Part shown: positions 1-6,492 of the stretch, piece by piece | How the letters are laid out: the number at the start of each line of letters is the position of its first letter | Position numbering within the stretch: the first letter of the stretch is position 1 | Origin: Bacillota bacterium | Lineage (GTDB): Bacteria; Bacillota_B; Desulfitobacteriia; Desulfitobacteriales; Desulfitobacteriaceae | Assembly (NCBI GenBank): GCA_021779415.1 | Contig: JAJYAS010000167.1 | Location: 1 to 7,252 of the forward strand | DNA: 7,252 bases | Direction of reading: 5' to 3' | Translations under genes and position numbers: made by a program | The notes under the pieces: generated by a model | Database searches by the model: none | What the model was told of the DNA's origin: nothing | Seen by the model: only the letters and a program-made list of their open reading frames with translations

Positions 1-911
1 AAAATATGCATCTCGATGAAAACTTAGAAGATAAGCTCAAGGTCTGGAAATCCCTGCATCAACAGTTGCTGGAAATCGAGAAACACTATAGTCGTAAGGA
101 GAATATCCTCTTTGCATACTTGGAAAAGCACGGTGTAAGCGGACCTCCTAAAGTCATGTGGGCCATTCAAGATGAGATACGGGCTCAACTTAAACAAGTT
201 TCTCAAGCACTTTTGCACACAAAAGTCGAACTATTATATTTGACAGAACTCATCCAAAAGACAGCGCTCCCCGTTCTTAAGGTTATTGAGGATCTTATCT
301 ACAAAGAAGAAAACATCATGTTTCCCATGAGTATGGAGACTTTGACTGAGGGAGAATGGGCTGCTGTGGCTGAGCAGAGCGGAGAAATCGGCTTTACCTT
401 AATTCAACCTGACTTCGGTTGGATTCCCTCCGAACCACCTGAACCACCAGTCGATCCTGAATCGTTTCCAGCAACCACTGATCAAGGAAAAAACGAATTC
501 CAAGGGCTCCTGCCTTTTCAAACAGGTGCCCTGACACTTGAGCAGATTAGCCTAATTTTTAACCATCTTCCTGTTGATGTTACCTTTGTCGATGAAAAAG
601 ATAATGTGCGTTATTTTTCCTACGGTAAAGAACGTATTTTCCAACGGAGCAAGGCTATCATCGGACGCAATGTCAAGGATTGTCATCCTCCAGATAGTGT
701 TCACATTGTCACTAAAATCGTTGGCGATTTTAAAAGCGGGAAACGAGATTCTGCTGAGTTCTGGATTCATATGAACGGTAAGTTCGTCTTAATTCAGTAT
801 TTTGCCCTCCATGATCTAGACGGGACTTATCGCGGAACAATTGAAGTGACACAGGATATCCAAGAAATGCAAAACCTAAAAGGGGATAAACGCATTTATT
901 CTGAGGAATAG
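1..911 (+). CDS. DUF438 hemerythrin-like / PAS domain sensor protein, 3' part (5' end outside window)
   Basis: The reading frame is open to the left window edge and the protein enters mid-domain, so this is the C-terminal part of a longer gene. The ATG at 6 is probably internal. Numbering from that Met, residues 1-115 resemble the helical hemerythrin-like part of DUF438 proteins: an H27-Y-S-R-K-E32 stretch followed by LEKHG and PPKVMW, then KEENIMFPM near 100-108. Residues 135-175 form a Pro-rich linker (SEPPEPPVDPES). Residues about 176-286 form a PAS domain (FNHLPVDVTFVDEKDNV, then a G-R-N-V-K-D-C-H-P-P segment and a closing GTIEVTQDIQ). Such proteins are thought to sense oxygen, iron or redox state in the cytoplasm. 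The ligand and output here are unknown. No kinase, GGDEF or DNA-binding domain follows the PAS domain. A terminator lies 34 bases after the stop, so the gene ends its transcription unit. Family call is strong; function is inference. Confidence 0.85.
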   Translation, partial: NMHLDENLEDKLKVWKSLHQQLLEIEKHYSRKENILFAYLEKHGVSGPPKVMWAIQDEIRAQLKQVSQALLHTKVELLYLTELIQKTALPVLKVIEDLIYKEENIMFPMSMETLTEGEWAAVAEQSGEIGFTLIQPDFGWIPSEPPEPPVDPESFPATTDQGKNEFQGLLPFQTGALTLEQISLIFNHLPVDVTFVDEKDNVRYFSYGKERIFQRSKAIIGRNVKDCHPPDSVHIVTKIVGDFKSGKRDSAEFWIHMNGKFVLIQYFALHDLDGTYRGTIEVTQDIQEMQNLKGDKRIYSEE

Positions 912-945
912 ATCCTTATCCGTGCTCAACCATGGAAAGGGTGAG

Positions 946-971
946 GGCACTCAAGAAATTGGGTGCCTTTT
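946..971 (+). terminator. Rho-independent terminator after the DUF438/PAS gene
   Basis: The arms GGCACTC (946-952) and GGGTGCC (961-967) pair over 7 bp with one G-U wobble around an 8-base loop, and are followed at once by TTTT (968-971). The position, 34 bases after the upstream stop codon, fits the end of that gene. Confidence 0.75.
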
Positions 972-1028
972 GATATGCTCAAATTTAAGCAATTTAGACC
1001 GAGAAGTAAAATCTCCACTGAGTGCCTG

Positions 1029-1055
1029 TTGATTTTAAAGAAATAACGTTATAAT
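1029..1055 (+). promoter_or_regulatory. Probable sigma-A promoter of the DUF1003 gene
   Basis: A perfect TATAAT -10 hexamer lies at 1050-1055. The best -35 candidate is TTGATT at 1029-1034 (four of six consensus bases), but the spacer is only 15 nt, which is short. Transcription would start near 1062, leaving a leader of about 85 nt that contains the hairpin at 1072-1107. The -10 lies inside the metalloregulator-type box, an arrangement that suits repression. Confidence 0.5.
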
Positions 1056-1066
1056 GATTATCATTA
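1049..1066. promoter_or_regulatory. Fur/PerR-family operator overlapping the -10 element
   Basis: Bases 1049-1063 match the Bacillus Fur 7-1-7 consensus TGATAATNATTATCA at 13 of 14 defined positions. They match the PerR consensus TTATAATNATTATAA equally well, also 13 of 14. Bases 1052-1066 form a perfect 7-1-7 palindrome, TAATGAT-T-ATCATTA. A Fur-family repressor bound here would cover the -10. The sequence cannot decide between Fur (iron) and PerR (peroxide). Confidence 0.65.
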
Positions 1067-1071
1067 GAAAG

Positions 1072-1107
1072 AAAGCCTTTAAGCTCAGACATGAGTTTAA
1101 AAGCTTT
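1072..1107 (+). promoter_or_regulatory. Long stem-loop in the DUF1003 mRNA leader
   Basis: Arms 1072-1087 (AAAGCCTTTAAGCTCA) and 1092-1107 (TGAGTTTAAAAGCTTT) pair over 16 bp with one C-A mismatch and one G-U wobble, closing a GACA loop. No U-run follows, so it is not a simple terminator. AGCTT (1102-1106) in the 3' arm can alternatively pair with AAGCT (1120-1124), so two exclusive folds are possible upstream of the ribosome site. I do not recognise a known riboswitch class. It could act in mRNA stability or as a regulatory leader. Confidence 0.5.
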
Positions 1108-1146
1108 GAGGGCTGAACGAAGCTGAAAAACAAGACAGGGGTGTTG

Positions 1147-1665
1147 ATGATGGATAATGACCTGGAAAATGAAAGCCTAACCGACAGTCAACCTTATCTA
1201 AAAGATTACACGAAACGTATTCAACGTATTGTTGCCGAATATGAGAATAGTATTTCACAACACTTAAATGAGGACTACATCAAGCATACCAAATGGTCCG
1301 ATCGGTTAGCTGATCGGATGGCAGGTTTTGGTGGGAGTTGGAGGTTTATAATTCTATTTTTCGTTTTTTTAACATCATGGATGACGTGGAATACCATCTC
1401 TGGCACTCAACATTTTGATCCACAACCATTTATACTGTTAAACTTAGTGCTATCCTTTATCGCTGCGTTCCAGGCACCCGTTATTATGATGAGTCAAAAT
1501 AGACAAGAGGCTCGTGACAAACATGAGTCACTAATTGACTTCGCTATCAACTTTAAAGCTGAGACCGAAATAGATGATATACAGGGTCATTTACATAGAA
1601 TTGAACTAGACATAACGGAGATAAAAGAACTTCTACTAAAGGAAGCGACCGAGAACAGACAATAA
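1147..1665 (+). CDS. DUF1003 family two-helix membrane protein
   Basis: The protein has 172 residues from this start. Family hallmarks are DRLADRMAGFGGSW (52-65), DPQPFILLNLVLS (91-103) and AAFQAPVIMMSQNRQ (106-120). There are two hydrophobic segments, about 66-84 and 94-116, so it is probably an inner-membrane protein. A cytoplasmic, charged C-terminal helix (about 135-168) looks coiled-coil-like. The biochemical role of DUF1003 is unknown to me. Start choice: the frame also opens with GTG at 1141, but the AGGGG ribosome site (1137-1141) overlaps that codon. ATG at 1147 or 1150 is therefore more likely, with 5 or 8 nt spacing. The gene has its own promoter with a Fur/PerR-like box, so regulation by iron or peroxide is the best lead to function. 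The neighbour downstream is convergent. Confidence 0.88.
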   Translation: MMDNDLENESLTDSQPYLKDYTKRIQRIVAEYENSISQHLNEDYIKHTKWSDRLADRMAGFGGSWRFIILFFVFLTSWMTWNTISGTQHFDPQPFILLNLVLSFIAAFQAPVIMMSQNRQEARDKHESLIDFAINFKAETEIDDIQGHLHRIELDITEIKELLLKEATENRQ

Positions 1666-1678
1666 AACCCCTGTTTTA
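1663..1678. terminator. Weak bidirectional hairpin between convergent genes
   Basis: The palindrome TAAAAC-CCCT-GTTTTA starts at the stop codon of the DUF1003 gene and lies 27 bases past the stop of the convergent hydrolase gene. On either strand the 3' arm supplies a short U-run. The stem is only 6 bp and AT-rich, so the call is tentative. Confidence 0.3.
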
Positions 1679-1705
1679 GAATCCCTTGCTTCGTTTAGAG
1701 GTCTA

Positions 1706-2521
1706 TTATTCATTGGGAAGGGAGGACAAAAACGATTGAATCAGATTAAGCTTCGATATGGCTCCTCCTGTCAATTGAGCAAATGCATTTTCTTCGCCAA
1801 GTAATTTAGTTCGAATAACTGGCGCATCATAGCCTTGTTTTTCCATCTGAACAATCTGTCGGTAAAGACCTTGCCACCAGCTTAATTTTTCGTTTACACG
1901 CTGTTTGGCATTATCAAACACCCGCCCAGAGCCGCAAAATATGGTATCAAATTCATAATCAAGCAGTTTGGTAAGGGAAGCCATACTTAAGTGAACATCT
2001 TCATCATTGCGCAGGAGTTTAACCTTTTCTCCCAGAAACAAATCACCACTAAAAAGCCAACCGTTTTTCTCCTCCAGCAAGCAAATATGATCGGCAGAAT
2101 GACCAGGTGTATGAATTACCTTGAATTTATAATTATTGCTTTCAATACTATCACCTAAAGGGTTGCTGATGGATGCTGAAGGAGTGCCCCATATCAACTT
2201 TTGATAGTCAAGCAGCCTAGAAATCCACTGCGACGGATCATTGATGAGTGGTACAGCAAGCTCATGTGCAAAAATGGGGATTCTTTTTTCCTGAAAAGAT
2301 AAATTATTGCCGATATGATCCTCATGGTGGTGGGTGTTAACAACTTTTTCAACCTGAATATCTTGAAAAATGCTCTGTGCTTCATTCATGACCGTTTTAG
2401 GACCAGTATCAATTAATAGACCATCCACATAATATACAGCCATGCTATACAGGACGTTTCCGTTGATTTCTTTTCCCATGAAGAACTGACTCACTTCTCC
2501 ATAATTACTTTGAATAATCAT
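1706..2521 (-). CDS. MBL-fold metallo-hydrolase with an atypical C-terminal metal motif
   Basis: The 271-residue protein has the metallo-beta-lactamase fold signature. L36-I-D-T-G-P41 comes first, then the H64-H-H-E-D-H69 motif (HxHxDH ligands H64, H66, D68, H69), T-P-G-H141 and S-G-D160. These give a glyoxalase-II-like dinuclear metal site. The segment where most members carry the last His ligand reads F-C-G-S198-G-R, so that ligand seems to be absent or moved. No signal peptide is seen; it should be cytoplasmic. The substrate cannot be told from sequence; thioester, lactone or other ester hydrolysis is typical of relatives. The ATG at 2521 is preceded by AAGGAGA (2537-2531) with 9 nt spacing. 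It lies downstream of the CO dehydrogenase operon on the same strand, but a strong hairpin separates them, so it is probably transcribed alone. I see no convincing promoter in the 125-base gap. Confidence 0.87.
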   Translation of the reverse strand: MIIQSNYGEVSQFFMGKEINGNVLYSMAVYYVDGLLIDTGPKTVMNEAQSIFQDIQVEKVVNTHHHEDHIGNNLSFQEKRIPIFAHELAVPLINDPSQWISRLLDYQKLIWGTPSASISNPLGDSIESNNYKFKVIHTPGHSADHICLLEEKNGWLFSGDLFLGEKVKLLRNDEDVHLSMASLTKLLDYEFDTIFCGSGRVFDNAKQRVNEKLSWWQGLYRQIVQMEKQGYDAPVIRTKLLGEENAFAQLTGGAISKLNLIQSFLSSLPNE

Positions 2522-2610
2522 GTTTGGTATTCTCCTTTATCCAATCCAATCCTCAACGATGTCAGATTGCATTCGATTATTAGTCACATCAAAATGACAT
2601 AATCTATTAC

Positions 2611-2640
2611 GGCGGCCTGCAATTCACCTGCAAGGCCGCC
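2611..2640 (-). terminator. GC-rich terminator-like hairpin at the end of the cooF-cooS-oxidoreductase operon
   Basis: GGCGGCC (2611-2617) pairs with GGCCGCC (2634-2640). TGCA (2618-2621) pairs with TGCA (2629-2632), with one bulged base at 2633 and a 7-base loop. The stem begins 6 bases after the TAG stop of the oxidoreductase gene. On the minus strand no clean U-run follows, so it may also act as a 3' mRNA stabiliser. Confidence 0.6.
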
Positions 2641-2646
2641 ACTTTT

Positions 2647-3900
2647 CTACTTTATCAATCCTACCGCCAGAGTTCCTCTTTTACCCAACGTTAAATTCTT
2701 TTGGGCTTGAGTTAGGGGGTGACCTGCTTTAATCAAGCCCGTTAATACACCGCATTGAGATGTGTCCCCAAGTAAGACAAATCCCTTTAAAATGTCCCCC
2801 TGCCAAATTAGTTTTCGGTAACTAGGTTTACCTCCTACCATTTTCAGGGTTTCTACTTGGTCCCAATCTCCTGGCCCCTTGTGGTCTTGGAGTTTCGTAA
2901 TTCCAACGGACATGGTCGAGAGTCCAAAAAAGTCCACAGAGTTTAAACCAAGGGATCCTGGATAAACCTCTTGTCTCCCGCACATATTTGCTCCGGCAAT
3001 TCTGCCTTGGGTCGTAGCATTGGGCCAAGTGGCATTCACGGTGAACTTCTGGCGAACAAGGTCCCATGTTTCTGCTATATCTCCGGCTGCGTAAATGTTG
3101 GGAAGGTTAGTGGCTAACGAAGAATCTACCTGAAGACCCTGCCCAATATTAAAACCGAAATCTCTTAATTTACCGATATTAGGACGAACTCCCTTGCCAA
3201 CAATCACTAAATCAGCGGAAATTTCGGTTTCGGGTGCGATCAGTACACCCTGAACATGGTCTTCTCCAGTGATCGTTATAGCCTCAGCCTGTAAAAGAAA
3301 TCTAAGGCCATTGACTCTCAAGTGCTCTTGAATTATGCCAGCCGCTTTCACATCAAGCATTTGGGAGAGGATCTGGCCTGAGGAGACCACAATGGTGACT
3401 TCCAGTCCACGTTTTCTTAAAGCATAGGCGCACTTTAGACTGACCAACCCCCCACCTATGACGACGGCCTTTTTTGCTTCCTGGTCCAAGATCTTATTAA
3501 TGGCTAAAGCATCCTCCATGGTGCGTAGAGTAAATACTTCAGGAAGAGTTCCACCTGGAATGGTGAGTTTATTAGCTGAAGACCCCATGGCGAGCAAAAG
3601 TTTACTATAGTGCCACGCCTGCCCATCGGCACTTCGAACAATTTGTCGTATGGGATCGATCCCTTTAACCGTGACTCCGTAAACGATCTTTAGATTCAGT
3701 CGTTCGGCGAAATCAGCGTTACGTAAATAAAGGCGGGAAGCAGGAATATCTCCTGCTAAAAAATAAGTGGTAAGGCAACGAGAATAACTAGGTTCTTGTT
3801 CTGCCGTGAGGACAATGAGTTCTGACTCTGTGTCGTGCTTTCGGATCTCTTCAACAGCAAATAATCCTGCGGCGCTATTGCCAATAACGATATAAGTCAT
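2647..3900 (-). CDS. FAD/NAD(P)-dependent oxidoreductase linked to CO dehydrogenase (FNOR type)
   Basis: The 417-residue flavoprotein belongs to the pyridine nucleotide-disulfide oxidoreductase class I fold. An N-terminal FAD site is V-I-G7-N-S-A-A-G12. The NAD(P) site is V-I-G149-G-G-L-V-S (147-154). The second FAD motif is L-P-N-I-Y-A-A-G-D (266-274), followed by TWPNATTQGRIAG (291-303), typical of NirB/rubredoxin-reductase-like relatives. C42 in Y-S-R-C-L-T-T-Y falls where NADH oxidase/peroxidase and CoA-disulfide reductase enzymes have their redox cysteine. Genes of this type next to cooS and cooF are known in several anaerobes and are thought to pass CO electrons from CooF to NAD(P)+. 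It starts 15 nt after cooS with AAGGAAG (3912-3906) 5 nt before ATG, so it is the last gene of the operon. Acceptor preference, NAD+ or NADP+, or oxygen/peroxide/disulfide reduction, is open. Confidence 0.87.
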   Translation of the reverse strand: MTYIVIGNSAAGLFAVEEIRKHDTESELIVLTAEQEPSYSRCLTTYFLAGDIPASRLYLRNADFAERLNLKIVYGVTVKGIDPIRQIVRSADGQAWHYSKLLLAMGSSANKLTIPGGTLPEVFTLRTMEDALAINKILDQEAKKAVVIGGGLVSLKCAYALRKRGLEVTIVVSSGQILSQMLDVKAAGIIQEHLRVNGLRFLLQAEAITITGEDHVQGVLIAPETEISADLVIVGKGVRPNIGKLRDFGFNIGQGLQVDSSLATNLPNIYAAGDIAETWDLVRQKFTVNATWPNATTQGRIAGANMCGRQEVYPGSLGLNSVDFFGLSTMSVGITKLQDHKGPGDWDQVETLKMVGGKPSYRKLIWQGDILKGFVLLGDTSQCGVLTGLIKAGHPLTQAQKNLTLGKRGTLAVGLIK

Positions 3901-3915
3901 AATTTCTTCCTTCCC

Positions 3916-5823
3916 TTAATTAGGAAGTCCGAGTATTTTCCGTTTTGCTCGGATATCCTCAAGAAGTCCTTGAGCCGCTTTCAAGGGATCGGTTTCGATA
4001 TAGAATTTCCCCCCGATCACATCACTAAGGCCATGGGTAAGTAATTCAGTCACCGTTTTGCTCCCTAGAACAGGTGGAACAACTCCAAGGTGAGTGGTAA
4101 GCCCCATTGTCACAGCCCAAGTCCCGATACTAAGGGCTTTTTCGTGCTGGAGTTCTGGAGCACTCGCCGCTACGGGCAATAAGGCGGTATCTACGTTGAG
4201 ATAGGCAGCAATCGCTGTGACCAGATCTCCAATCCTTGAATTATCCACACAGCTTCCCATATGCAGTACGGGTGGAAGTGGCGCCCCAAGGCCTGCCTCC
4301 TGGCCAATCGCAGACAAGACCGCTTTCAAACCCTCTCCAGCAAAGGTTTCAGTTCCTTCGGAATTCATAAGCCCAGCCTTAGCTAGGGCATGAGCGGAAC
4401 ATCCCGAAGCAACGACTAATACATTATTTTTTACAAGCTCTTTCACTAATTCCACATGCATGAAATCTTGAGTCACTTTGGCATTATTGCACCCCACCGT
4501 GGCCACGACTCCTAAAATGTTGCCATTCACAATATTATCAACAAGAGGCTTCAGAGGTTGGTCAGGGTCCACTGTTGATAGTGCCCCAATAATGGCCTCC
4601 ACACTGAATCCCGCCATAATCTTCCGTTTGTAATCGGGAATTTTAATCTTCTTGCTGTCTCTGCGTCCGTATGCAATGATGGCCTTGCGCACAATTTCCT
4701 GAGCAGTTTCATCCGCGCTTTCTAAAGTAAAGGGAACGTGGGTAGCTCCAGGCAATTTGACGATCGGCATAGTTGAGATGATTTCAGTATGATAACAAGA
4801 AGCCACTTGAGTTAGAGAAGGCATAATACATTGTACGTCGACGACCATAGCATCAACGGCACCGGTAACTATGGCGATTTCTTGAGCCAAGAAGTTAGTA
4901 ACCAACGGGATCCCTTTGCGCATTAAAACTTCATTACCTGTACAGCAAATCCCCGAGACTAGGATTCCTTTGGCTCCGGAAAGAATTGCTTCATTTTGGA
5001 GTTTGCTGGACCAATAGACAATTTTTTCCGAAAGCAAGGGGACATGCCCATGTACGATGAGATTGACGTAGTCTTCCTTGAGGACCCCCAAATTAGCTTC
5101 AGTCACGACGGGCGTCGGTGTCCCAAAAAGGATATCCTGCATGTCTGTTGCCAGTTTTAGACCGGAATAGCCGTCCACTAGGCCTTGTTTAGCAGTAGCT
5201 AAGACAAGATTCACTGGGTCAGCATCCATACCCATGGTTGTCTGATGCATTGCTTCACGGATTTCCCGGTCAGGATTGCGAGGAAGAATCCCTAGACTCT
5301 TCCAAACGGCAATTCTCTCTTTGGGTGCATTGGCCATCAACCATTGCACAGGCTTATTTCCATGGTTAGCAAGATCAGCATAAGCAACTTCGACAACTTC
5401 CAAGGCAAGTTCAGTTTTGCTCTTGCCAGAGATCTCCAAGCCTAACCCGTGGGCGATCTGTTGCAATTTGGTTTCGTCAGTGATGGCGTAATTAATTTCT
5501 CCCTTAGCTGCCAGCTCTAAAGCTTCAACAGCCTCATAGGCATGGTCAACATGGGCCGCAGCTCCCCCGGCCACTTGCCTGAGTAAATTGCGAGTTACTA
5601 TTGTATCCGCACTTGCTCCGCAAATTCCTGTTTTCGGCCCGTTGCCAAAGGGATCAATCCGACAGGGTCCTTGAACACAGTGTCGGCAACAGACTCCTAA
5701 AGTTCCAAAACCACATTGGGGTTGTTGTGCTTCATGACGATCCCAAACCGTTTCTACTCCATCTAAGGCCGCTTTAGGTAATAATTCTAAGACAGCAGGA
5801 TCAATCGATTTTTGAGATTTCAT
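3916..5823 (-). CDS. cooS: Anaerobic Ni-containing carbon monoxide dehydrogenase, catalytic subunit
   Basis: The 635-residue enzyme catalyses CO + H2O = CO2 + 2H+ + 2e- in the cytoplasm as a homodimer. All metal ligands known from Carboxydothermus CODH-II can be placed. D-cluster: C37, C45. B-cluster: C46, C49, C54, C68. Ni-Fe-S C-cluster: H260 (HGHVP), C294 (GICCTGNE), C332 (VQCIMPS), C445 (VGCNN), C475 (SGCSAH), C525 (GSCVDNSR). The catalytic Lys in E-K562-A-L-S-I-G-T-W and histidines H91 and H94 of the proton path are also present, so the enzyme should be active. Length is normal for the family. It follows cooF by 1 nt and its ribosome site lies inside the cooF coding end, which points to coupled translation. 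No acetyl-CoA synthase subunit, CooC or hydrogenase genes are adjacent, so it is a monofunctional CODH rather than visibly part of a CODH/ACS locus. The symbol is given by family. Confidence 0.97.
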   Translation of the reverse strand: MKSQKSIDPAVLELLPKAALDGVETVWDRHEAQQPQCGFGTLGVCCRHCVQGPCRIDPFGNGPKTGICGASADTIVTRNLLRQVAGGAAAHVDHAYEAVEALELAAKGEINYAITDETKLQQIAHGLGLEISGKSKTELALEVVEVAYADLANHGNKPVQWLMANAPKERIAVWKSLGILPRNPDREIREAMHQTTMGMDADPVNLVLATAKQGLVDGYSGLKLATDMQDILFGTPTPVVTEANLGVLKEDYVNLIVHGHVPLLSEKIVYWSSKLQNEAILSGAKGILVSGICCTGNEVLMRKGIPLVTNFLAQEIAIVTGAVDAMVVDVQCIMPSLTQVASCYHTEIISTMPIVKLPGATHVPFTLESADETAQEIVRKAIIAYGRRDSKKIKIPDYKRKIMAGFSVEAIIGALSTVDPDQPLKPLVDNIVNGNILGVVATVGCNNAKVTQDFMHVELVKELVKNNVLVVASGCSAHALAKAGLMNSEGTETFAGEGLKAVLSAIGQEAGLGAPLPPVLHMGSCVDNSRIGDLVTAIAAYLNVDTALLPVAASAPELQHEKALSIGTWAVTMGLTTHLGVVPPVLGSKTVTELLTHGLSDVIGGKFYIETDPLKAAQGLLEDIRAKRKILGLPN

Positions 5824-5824
5824 A

Positions 5825-6319
5825 TTAGTTGACTCCCTTCATTTGCTCTAGGAAGGTTTGCCGGCCACTGTGGGCAAACTCTCGAACCTCAACAAATTCC
5901 AAAGCCTTCGACGGACAGGCTGAGATACAAGCAGGATCATAATCTAAGGCCTGGCAACGGTCACACTTGGCGACTCGGTGGGTAGAAGGAATTTCCGCGA
6001 TAACACCAAAGGGGCAAACCATTACGCACATCATGCACCCAACACACTTTTGGTCATCAACTTGAATTAGCCCAGTCTTCAAGTCAAACTGCATCGCTCC
6101 ACTCATACAGGCATGAACACAAGGAGCATCTAAACATTGCCGACATTGCAATGGGAAATTAAGCACCCCATTGGACTCGACGAAGATCCGTTTTTGTGGC
6201 GCTTTAGGTTCTACAATCGCCTCAAACAAGGTCTTGCTGGTCGAGTGGGCAACTGCGCAAGCCAGCTCACAGCTCTTACACCCGAGGCAATGTTCACTTC
6301 TGACCAGAATCTGTCTCAC
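5825..6319 (-). CDS. cooF: CooF-type four-cluster 4Fe-4S ferredoxin, electron carrier of CO dehydrogenase
   Basis: The 164-residue protein has 16 cysteines in four sets: C11/C14/C17/C21, C59/C62/C67/C71, C92/C95/C98/C102 and C119/C122/C131/C135. This is the pattern of polyferredoxins of the CooF/HycB/DmsB type, binding four 4Fe-4S clusters. It should take electrons from the B/D clusters of CooS and hand them on, here most likely to the flavoprotein encoded third in the operon. There is no signal peptide, so it is cytoplasmic. The start is GTG at 6319-6317: an in-frame TAA lies just upstream and no other start codon lies between. AAGGAGG (6333-6327) sits 7 nt before it. An ATG (6321-6319) overlaps the GTG out of frame and is followed at once by TGA. 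It is the first gene of the operon; cooS starts 1 nt after its stop. Confidence 0.93.
   Translation of the reverse strand: MRQILVRSEHCLGCKSCELACAVAHSTSKTLFEAIVEPKAPQKRIFVESNGVLNFPLQCRQCLDAPCVHACMSGAMQFDLKTGLIQVDDQKCVGCMMCVMVCPFGVIAEIPSTHRVAKCDRCQALDYDPACISACPSKALEFVEVREFAHSGRQTFLEQMKGVN
5833..5839 (-). promoter_or_regulatory. cooS ribosome binding site inside the end of cooF
   Basis: AAGGGAG on the minus strand lies 9 nt before the cooS ATG and within the last codons of cooF (M-K-G-V-N-stop). Ribosomes finishing cooF uncover or reuse this site, so the two products are probably made in a fixed ratio. Confidence 0.75.
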
Positions 6320-6326
6320 ATTTATC

Positions 6327-6333
6327 CCTCCTT
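6327..6333 (-). promoter_or_regulatory. Strong cooF ribosome binding site that decides the GTG start
   Basis: AAGGAGG on the minus strand is a full Shine-Dalgarno match, 7 nt before GTG and 5 nt before the overlapping out-of-frame ATG-TGA. With an in-frame TAA at 6334-6332 overlapping it, GTG is the only upstream start possible for cooF. Confidence 0.8.
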
Positions 6334-6434
6334 AATACTTGACCTAGCATTTAATAGTAATAATTTTACCAAACTATTCCTATTTTTTATGTCGTTTTAT
6401 GGTGGCCTGCGTTCGGAAACAGAGGAACTGGGAC

Positions 6435-6478
6435 AACAATCCAAAATTGTTAATTAAATATTCTTAACATTCTAACAA
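6435..6478. promoter_or_regulatory. Nested inverted repeats (TTGTTAA half-sites) in the cooF/acs divergent region
   Basis: The half-site TTGTTAA (6447-6453) takes part in three inverted repeats: AACAAT-N5-ATTGTT (6435-6451), TGTTAA-N10-TTAACA (6448-6469) and TTGTTA-N20-TAACAA (6447-6478). TTGTTAA is also the half-site of the clostridial Rex consensus TTGTTAA-N4-TTAACAA, but the N4 spacing is not met. The second repeat covers the -35 of the acs promoter, so a bound repressor would block acs. Identity of the protein is unknown. Confidence 0.45.
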
Positions 6479-6492
6479 AAGTGGTGTATTAT
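6464..6492 (+). promoter_or_regulatory. Sigma-A promoter of acs
   Basis: TTAACA (6464-6469, five of six) and TATTAT (6487-6492, five of six) are separated by the ideal 17 nt. Transcription would start near 6499, giving a leader of about 23 nt with AAGGAGG at 6508-6514. No equally good promoter was found for cooF on the opposite strand in 6320-6480, although AT-rich candidates exist. Confidence 0.7.

Noticed and set aside
168..172. Gln55 of the DUF438 protein as a lost iron ligand
   Set aside because: I could not confirm from memory which residue relatives carry in the MW-x-x-x-DEIR segment, so a loss cannot be claimed.
1060..1146. Known riboswitch (yybP-ykoY manganese, NiCo, M-box) in the DUF1003 leader
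   Set aside because: The conserved core sequences I know for these classes are not present, so only an unclassified stem-loop is claimed.
2194..2385. Short minus-strand frame inside the MBL hydrolase gene
   Set aside because: It is an out-of-frame shadow of a gene with intact metal-binding motifs.
2828..3067. Minus-strand frame of 79 codons inside the flavoprotein gene
   Set aside because: It overlaps the conserved second FAD motif in another frame and has no start context.
6137..6457. Open frame of 106 codons on the + strand across cooF and the control region
   Set aside because: It is antisense to a clearly conserved 16-Cys ferredoxin gene, has no ribosome site and no recognisable protein features.
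6447..6464. Canonical Rex site TTGTTAA-N4-TTAACAA
   Set aside because: The left half is perfect, but after four bases the right half reads ATATTCT, so it is not a canonical site. Only the half-site similarity is kept.
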